A stretch of 8,696 bases of DNA, from positions 1 to 8,696 of the forward strand of contig JACMMB010000126.1 in NCBI GenBank assembly GCA_014379305.1, read 5' to 3'. Every line of letters begins with the position of its first letter. Position 1 is the stretch's first letter. The DNA comes from Akkermansiaceae bacterium. GTDB lineage: Bacteria > Verrucomicrobiota > Verrucomicrobiia > Verrucomicrobiales > Akkermansiaceae. A model generated the notes under the pieces. That model saw only the letters and a program-made list of their open reading frames with translations, was not told the DNA's origin and did no database searches. The position numbers were made by a program, and so were the translations under genes. Positions 7,201 to 8,696 of this stretch are shown in pieces.

Positions 7201-7999
7201 TTTTGATGTGAAACCATCGCTCGGCACCACCCTCACTCATGCAGATCTCGATGTGCCATCACGCCACGGCTTGATCCGCATCGGCATCAGCCGCAATGGC
7301 GCTAACCACAGGGTCTCGGCCCGGGTGCCGAATGCCATCACCGGGCGGTTGATTCAGCCTGCGGGCGGTGCATTGGCAGGGGCGATTTTGTCCGTCGCCG
7401 GAGGAACCTCCGCCACTCTCGATGAAACCGTTTCCCCTGCGGAAATGAACATCACCGACGGCAGCGCGGAACTGGTCTCTTCAGTCACTAGCAGCGCTCA
7501 GATATCCAAAACCGGAAATGGCACGTTGGACATCGGCGCATCGTCGCTCACGGCAGCAGGATTTCAAGTGACACAAGGCACCGTGGCGATCGGCCCCGGC
7601 GGCAGCTTGACGGTGTCCGGCAGCATGACGAACAACGGCACCCTGCGCCTAGCAGGTGATGCGCAATTGAATGTTAGCGACGCTTTCACCAACACCGGTT
7701 TACTCGACATTGTGACATGGAATGGCACCTTGCCCGCAGGCTTCGTGAACTCTGGCGTGGTGCTGGATCACAGTTCCGTCAAACTGGAATCGTTTTCCAT
7801 GACTGCTCAAGAGTTTTCCCTAACGATCAAGGGATATGAGGGCCACTCCTATCAGTTGCAACGCTCGGATAAACTCAACACAAGCGACTGGACAGACATC
7901 GGAACCGCGCAAGCAGGTCACGGCGCAAACCTCATTTTCAAGCACACCAACCCAGTGAATTCTCTGCGTGGATTCTACCGGATCAAAGTGGCTCCCTGA
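4226..7999 (+). CDS. Secreted multidomain GH78-type alpha-L-rhamnosidase
   Basis: 1257 residues, predicted to hydrolyse terminal alpha-L-rhamnose from glycans outside the cytoplasm. Order: signal peptide ending at AHA (about 18-20; the in-frame ATG at 4232 is an equally good start and neither has a ribosome-binding site); an unnamed beta-rich domain (about 21-240); an Ig-like domain (246-330) with the YQWFKN strand and DNGNYHVTA end; the rhamnosidase N-terminal region from WTAHWIG (363); then the catalytic (alpha/alpha)6 barrel. The GH78 motif is intact: D691-CPDR-E696-RANWIG-D703, the position of the acid residues known in Bacillus RhaB. GGWDWSDWGG (807-816), TTLWE with Glu956 (likely general base) and SNHAW with His966 are also present. 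After the family's C-terminal beta-sandwich, 1093-1176 reads like an autotransporter-type beta-strand repeat (KTGNGTLDIG, NNGTLRLAG), and the tail ends YQLQRSDKL … FYRIKVAP. At 1257 residues it is longer than typical GH78 enzymes. Likely regulated through the operator at 4065-4076. Confidence 0.9.
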   Translation: MIMYPKTLILLAALANAHAGSISVNTLPATGTDAASGISTSNNYLCALDFGDTTSAIAVNGVAFQQLSLSGKGTGVDNKHPLFSGTDATHGGTWTLAANFSDNAAGLAGTSNSGVNSQADGSMRSLLGDFTFLSGPGVAVNDTATLNFGSLLPGTSYSLRCYYRQWDTGGAFPRRPIEFVFNGEGTNESFAENPVDLDAGGARFIQYNFTAASPSVSMQMVVRTTSNGPHIYAATLQQTSPSNPQAPVINTQPEGFTANFGTSRFLSVSASGSPALSYQWFKNTIAISGATHAVLNFNYLKPSDNGNYHVTATNTEDSTTSNAVSVQVVETPIAPIDAALLSATATADALMTSADANRATTNWTAHWIGPATSSINQWLCYRKTFSLAAKPSTAIARIAADSKYWLWINGQIAVREGGLKRGPNTTDTWYDEIDLAPLLHSGQNTIAIQHWYFGKQGFSHNGSSTAGMIFEMNAEGTLIQSDTTWRMITHPAFSLATVVAQPNYRLPESSLRYDAQLDPGAWTNAAFDDNTWGTPTDRGVVGGAPLGKLWRRPLPLWKNSPLLDFANTTQSGTNWACRVPVNIRFTQWLDVDAPAGLIITVRTDASEGPPLSHEYVTRVGRQSFEFPAWLNGQEARLNIPAGVTVHGLKYRPHESDTQVLGRFGCNDASLMTLWNKAVNTLGVNMMDTWSDCPDRERANWIGDAVVDLSQTPYVFDSRAELTTRKSILDVIRWQRGDHTMYAPVPSSNWGGELPPQILATMGKYGILRYFQNTGDTEFLQQAYPAMRSYLLNVWQMDAQGLVIHRSGGWDWSDWGGNIDVPLLDNTWYLLACEATAQIAPLAGGTEADVSALTSRAQGIRSRFNTAFWNGTAYRSSGYSGATDDRGNAMAVLAGLADASKTAALRTVLTTQQNASPYMEKYVLEALFALGFPDDALNRMRSRYSEMISSSSTTLWELFPTGGTSNHAWSGGPLTLLAENVIGVTPTSPGFANFDVKPSLGTTLTHADLDVPSRHGLIRIGISRNGANHRVSARVPNAITGRLIQPAGGALAGAILSVAGGTSATLDETVSPAEMNITDGSAELVSSVTSSAQISKTGNGTLDIGASSLTAAGFQVTQGTVAIGPGGSLTVSGSMTNNGTLRLAGDAQLNVSDAFTNTGLLDIVTWNGTLPAGFVNSGVVLDHSSVKLESFSMTAQEFSLTIKGYEGHSYQLQRSDKLNTSDWTDIGTAQAGHGANLIFKHTNPVNSLRGFYRIKVAP

Positions 8000-8407
8000 C
8001 CACTCAACTCCCATCAACCTAGAAACCGAAGTTGAACCAGCGATACAGCCATTTTTTACCACGGATTAACGGGTTTGAACGGATTTCACGGAAAAGATTT
8101 TGGTTTTGTATTCCACTTGGGTTTCACCCAACGGGTGAAGGAATAAAGATTCCTAACCTATTCATAATCCGTAAACTCCGTTTAATTTGCCTCCGGCTAT
8201 CTCCGCTTCGCTCCGGTTGTGGTTTCAATCGCTGATTCTAGGCGCATGTTTCCCCCATGGTTTTTGTATACCTCCAAATCAACTCCAAACCTAGCAATCA
8301 AAACCCTCTGTCGACCGCTTCTGCTCGGATTATATCTTACGTTATGCCACACCGGCCCCTTGGTCGCCGAACTGCGCCAAGCTCAAAGTGCAGACCGGCT
8401 GGTCGAC
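8000..8407. other. Gene-free stretch right of the rhamnosidase
   Basis: Apart from the inverted-repeat element I see no coding signal here. A CTCCGGCTATCTCCGCTTCG block at 8192-8211, partly repeated by CTCCGG at 8212-8217, is low-complexity and repeat-like. The + strand frame at 8257-8484 has no ribosome-binding site and no protein-like composition. Confidence 0.45.
8060..8190. repeat. Imperfect inverted-repeat element, repeat-family-like
   Basis: The left arm has two spaced CGGATT words (within ACCACGGATTAACGGG and GAACGGATTTCACGG). The right arm, CATAATCCGTAAACTCCG, carries the complementary words. Such CGGATT-rich intergenic palindromes are, from memory, multicopy in Verrucomicrobia and relatives. 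Between the arms are small perfect hairpins: TTGGGT/ACCCAA (8117-8131), TTCACCC/GGGTGAA (8123-8139) and GGAAT/ATTCC (8140-8153). The first two share bases and cannot form together. It may also end the rhamnosidase transcript. Confidence 0.4.
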
Positions 8408-8500
8408 TCAATCGTTGTAGGGAGAATAGGCCAAATACAGCCAATCGGTGCTGTCCACTTCGTGGCTGCGAAACTTTTGGATAGCTTGTTTGAGGGTCAT
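8408..8500 (-). pseudogene. Small frame coupled by ATGA overlap, apparently cut by an in-frame TGA
   Basis: ATG 8500-8498 overlaps the TGA of the upstream frame by four bases (ATGA), a sign of translational coupling. AGGGAAGG (8512-8505) is a good ribosome-binding site. Thirty residues are encoded, MTLKQAIQKFRSHEVDSTDW then LYLAYSPYND, ending at TGA 8410-8408. Reading through that TGA gives 21 more protein-like residues, VDQPVCTLSLAQFGDQGAGV and A, to TAA 8344-8342, so the TGA looks like a mutated Trp (TGG) codon. The N-terminus (TLKQAI.KF … DWLYL) reminds me of a small family of about 100 residues (DUF7716-like), but I hold this loosely. If so, even the read-through product is truncated. Alternatively it is a genuine 30-residue peptide. 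Confidence 0.4.
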
Positions 8501-8696
8501 GGTACCTTCCCTAAAAAAGTGCGGTGCTTTTCTATTGGATCGATCACTCCGCAGACAATGCCGCGAAGCCCCCTATACATTGAGCCTGCCGCCATTTTGT
8601 CCACCAGCTTGAAGGTTGCCTTACCGTCTATGGATGTATATTCCACGATTCTTCCGTCGGTCTGTTTCGTGAAATCCATTCCGAAAGAAGTTGCAC
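8497..8696 (-). CDS. Hypothetical protein, C-terminal part or complete small protein
   Basis: The frame is open from the right edge of the window to TGA 8499-8497. The first ATG inside is at 8679 (60 residues, MDFTKQTDGRIVEYTSIDGK … EKHRTFLGKVP), but five in-frame residues (ATSFG) precede it and no clear ribosome-binding site does. The gene therefore more likely begins outside. The visible part is mixed alpha/beta in character, lysine-rich, without signal or membrane segment, so cytoplasmic or the end of a larger protein. Its stop overlaps the next start by ATGA. A short C-terminal domain followed by an overlapping small gene is also how polymorphic toxin/immunity pairs are arranged, but nothing in the residues proves that. 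I do not recognise the family. Confidence 0.45.
   Translation of the reverse strand, partial: ATSFGMDFTKQTDGRIVEYTSIDGKATFKLVDKMAAGSMYRGLRGIVCGVIDPIEKHRTFLGKVP

Noticed and set aside
8408..8410. TGA read as selenocysteine or as Trp in an altered code
   Set aside because: No selenocysteine-type stem follows in an obvious way, and other genes here end normally at TGA (484-486, 7997-7999), so a nonsense mutation or real stop is simpler.
8257..8484. 75-codon + strand frame near the right end
   Set aside because: No ribosome-binding site, low-quality composition, and it lies antisense to the ATGA-coupled frame, which has better start signals.
1..8696. CRISPR arrays, retron- or defence-type systems, tRNA and rRNA genes
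   Set aside because: No regularly spaced direct repeats, reverse-transcriptase or nuclease motifs, or cloverleaf/rRNA sequences were seen on either strand.

Overview
The window looks like a piece of a Verrucomicrobiota genome (Verrucomicrobiales/Chthoniobacterales-like). Three things point there: the end of a gene resembling Verru_Chthon cassette protein A, secreted proteins ending in a 'SY.L..S..L … FYRI' tail of a kind I associate with this phylum, and a LacI-type regulator beside secreted carbohydrate-active genes. Base composition is uneven: GC-rich at 1-1202, mixed at 1203-1875, clearly more AT-rich at about 1960-4225, moderately GC-rich across the large enzyme gene, then AT-rich and non-coding again.

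Layout. 1-486 is the 3' end of the cassette protein A-like gene. It is followed at once by a secreted 232-residue protein of unknown function (504-1202). 1203-2305 is a decayed zone. It holds a short GC-rich orphan reading frame (1356-1460), a headless and tailless remnant of an IS91/IS801-type transposase (about 1601-1873, + strand), and a LacI-family repressor on the - strand (about 1874-2305). The repressor is broken twice, by a frameshift inside its helix-turn-helix and by loss of nearly all its effector domain at the junction with the transposase remnant. Divergent from it lies an intact secreted 345-residue protein (2411-3448). A small dead paralogue follows (3564-3848, stop at codon 2), then a long regulatory gap, then a 1257-residue secreted multidomain GH78-type alpha-L-rhamnosidase (4226-7999). 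The right end has a gene-poor stretch with a palindromic repeat-like element (about 8060-8190) and a pair of tiny - strand frames overlapping by ATGA (8408-8696). The second frame of that pair appears cut short by an in-frame TGA.

How it fits together. The most interesting signal is a pair of identical CTACGCGTAG palindromes. One lies in the divergent regulator/secreted-protein promoter (2308-2317), the other in the long gap before the rhamnosidase (inside the 12-bp palindrome 4065-4076). They look like operators of a LacI-type regulon tying the 345-residue protein to the rhamnosidase. The adjacent regulator that would be the natural reader is a pseudogene. The system therefore looks like a rhamnose-polysaccharide utilisation locus that has lost its local repressor, or is served by a paralogue elsewhere. 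I see no CRISPR array, tRNA, rRNA or complete mobile element, and no plainly new multi-gene system.
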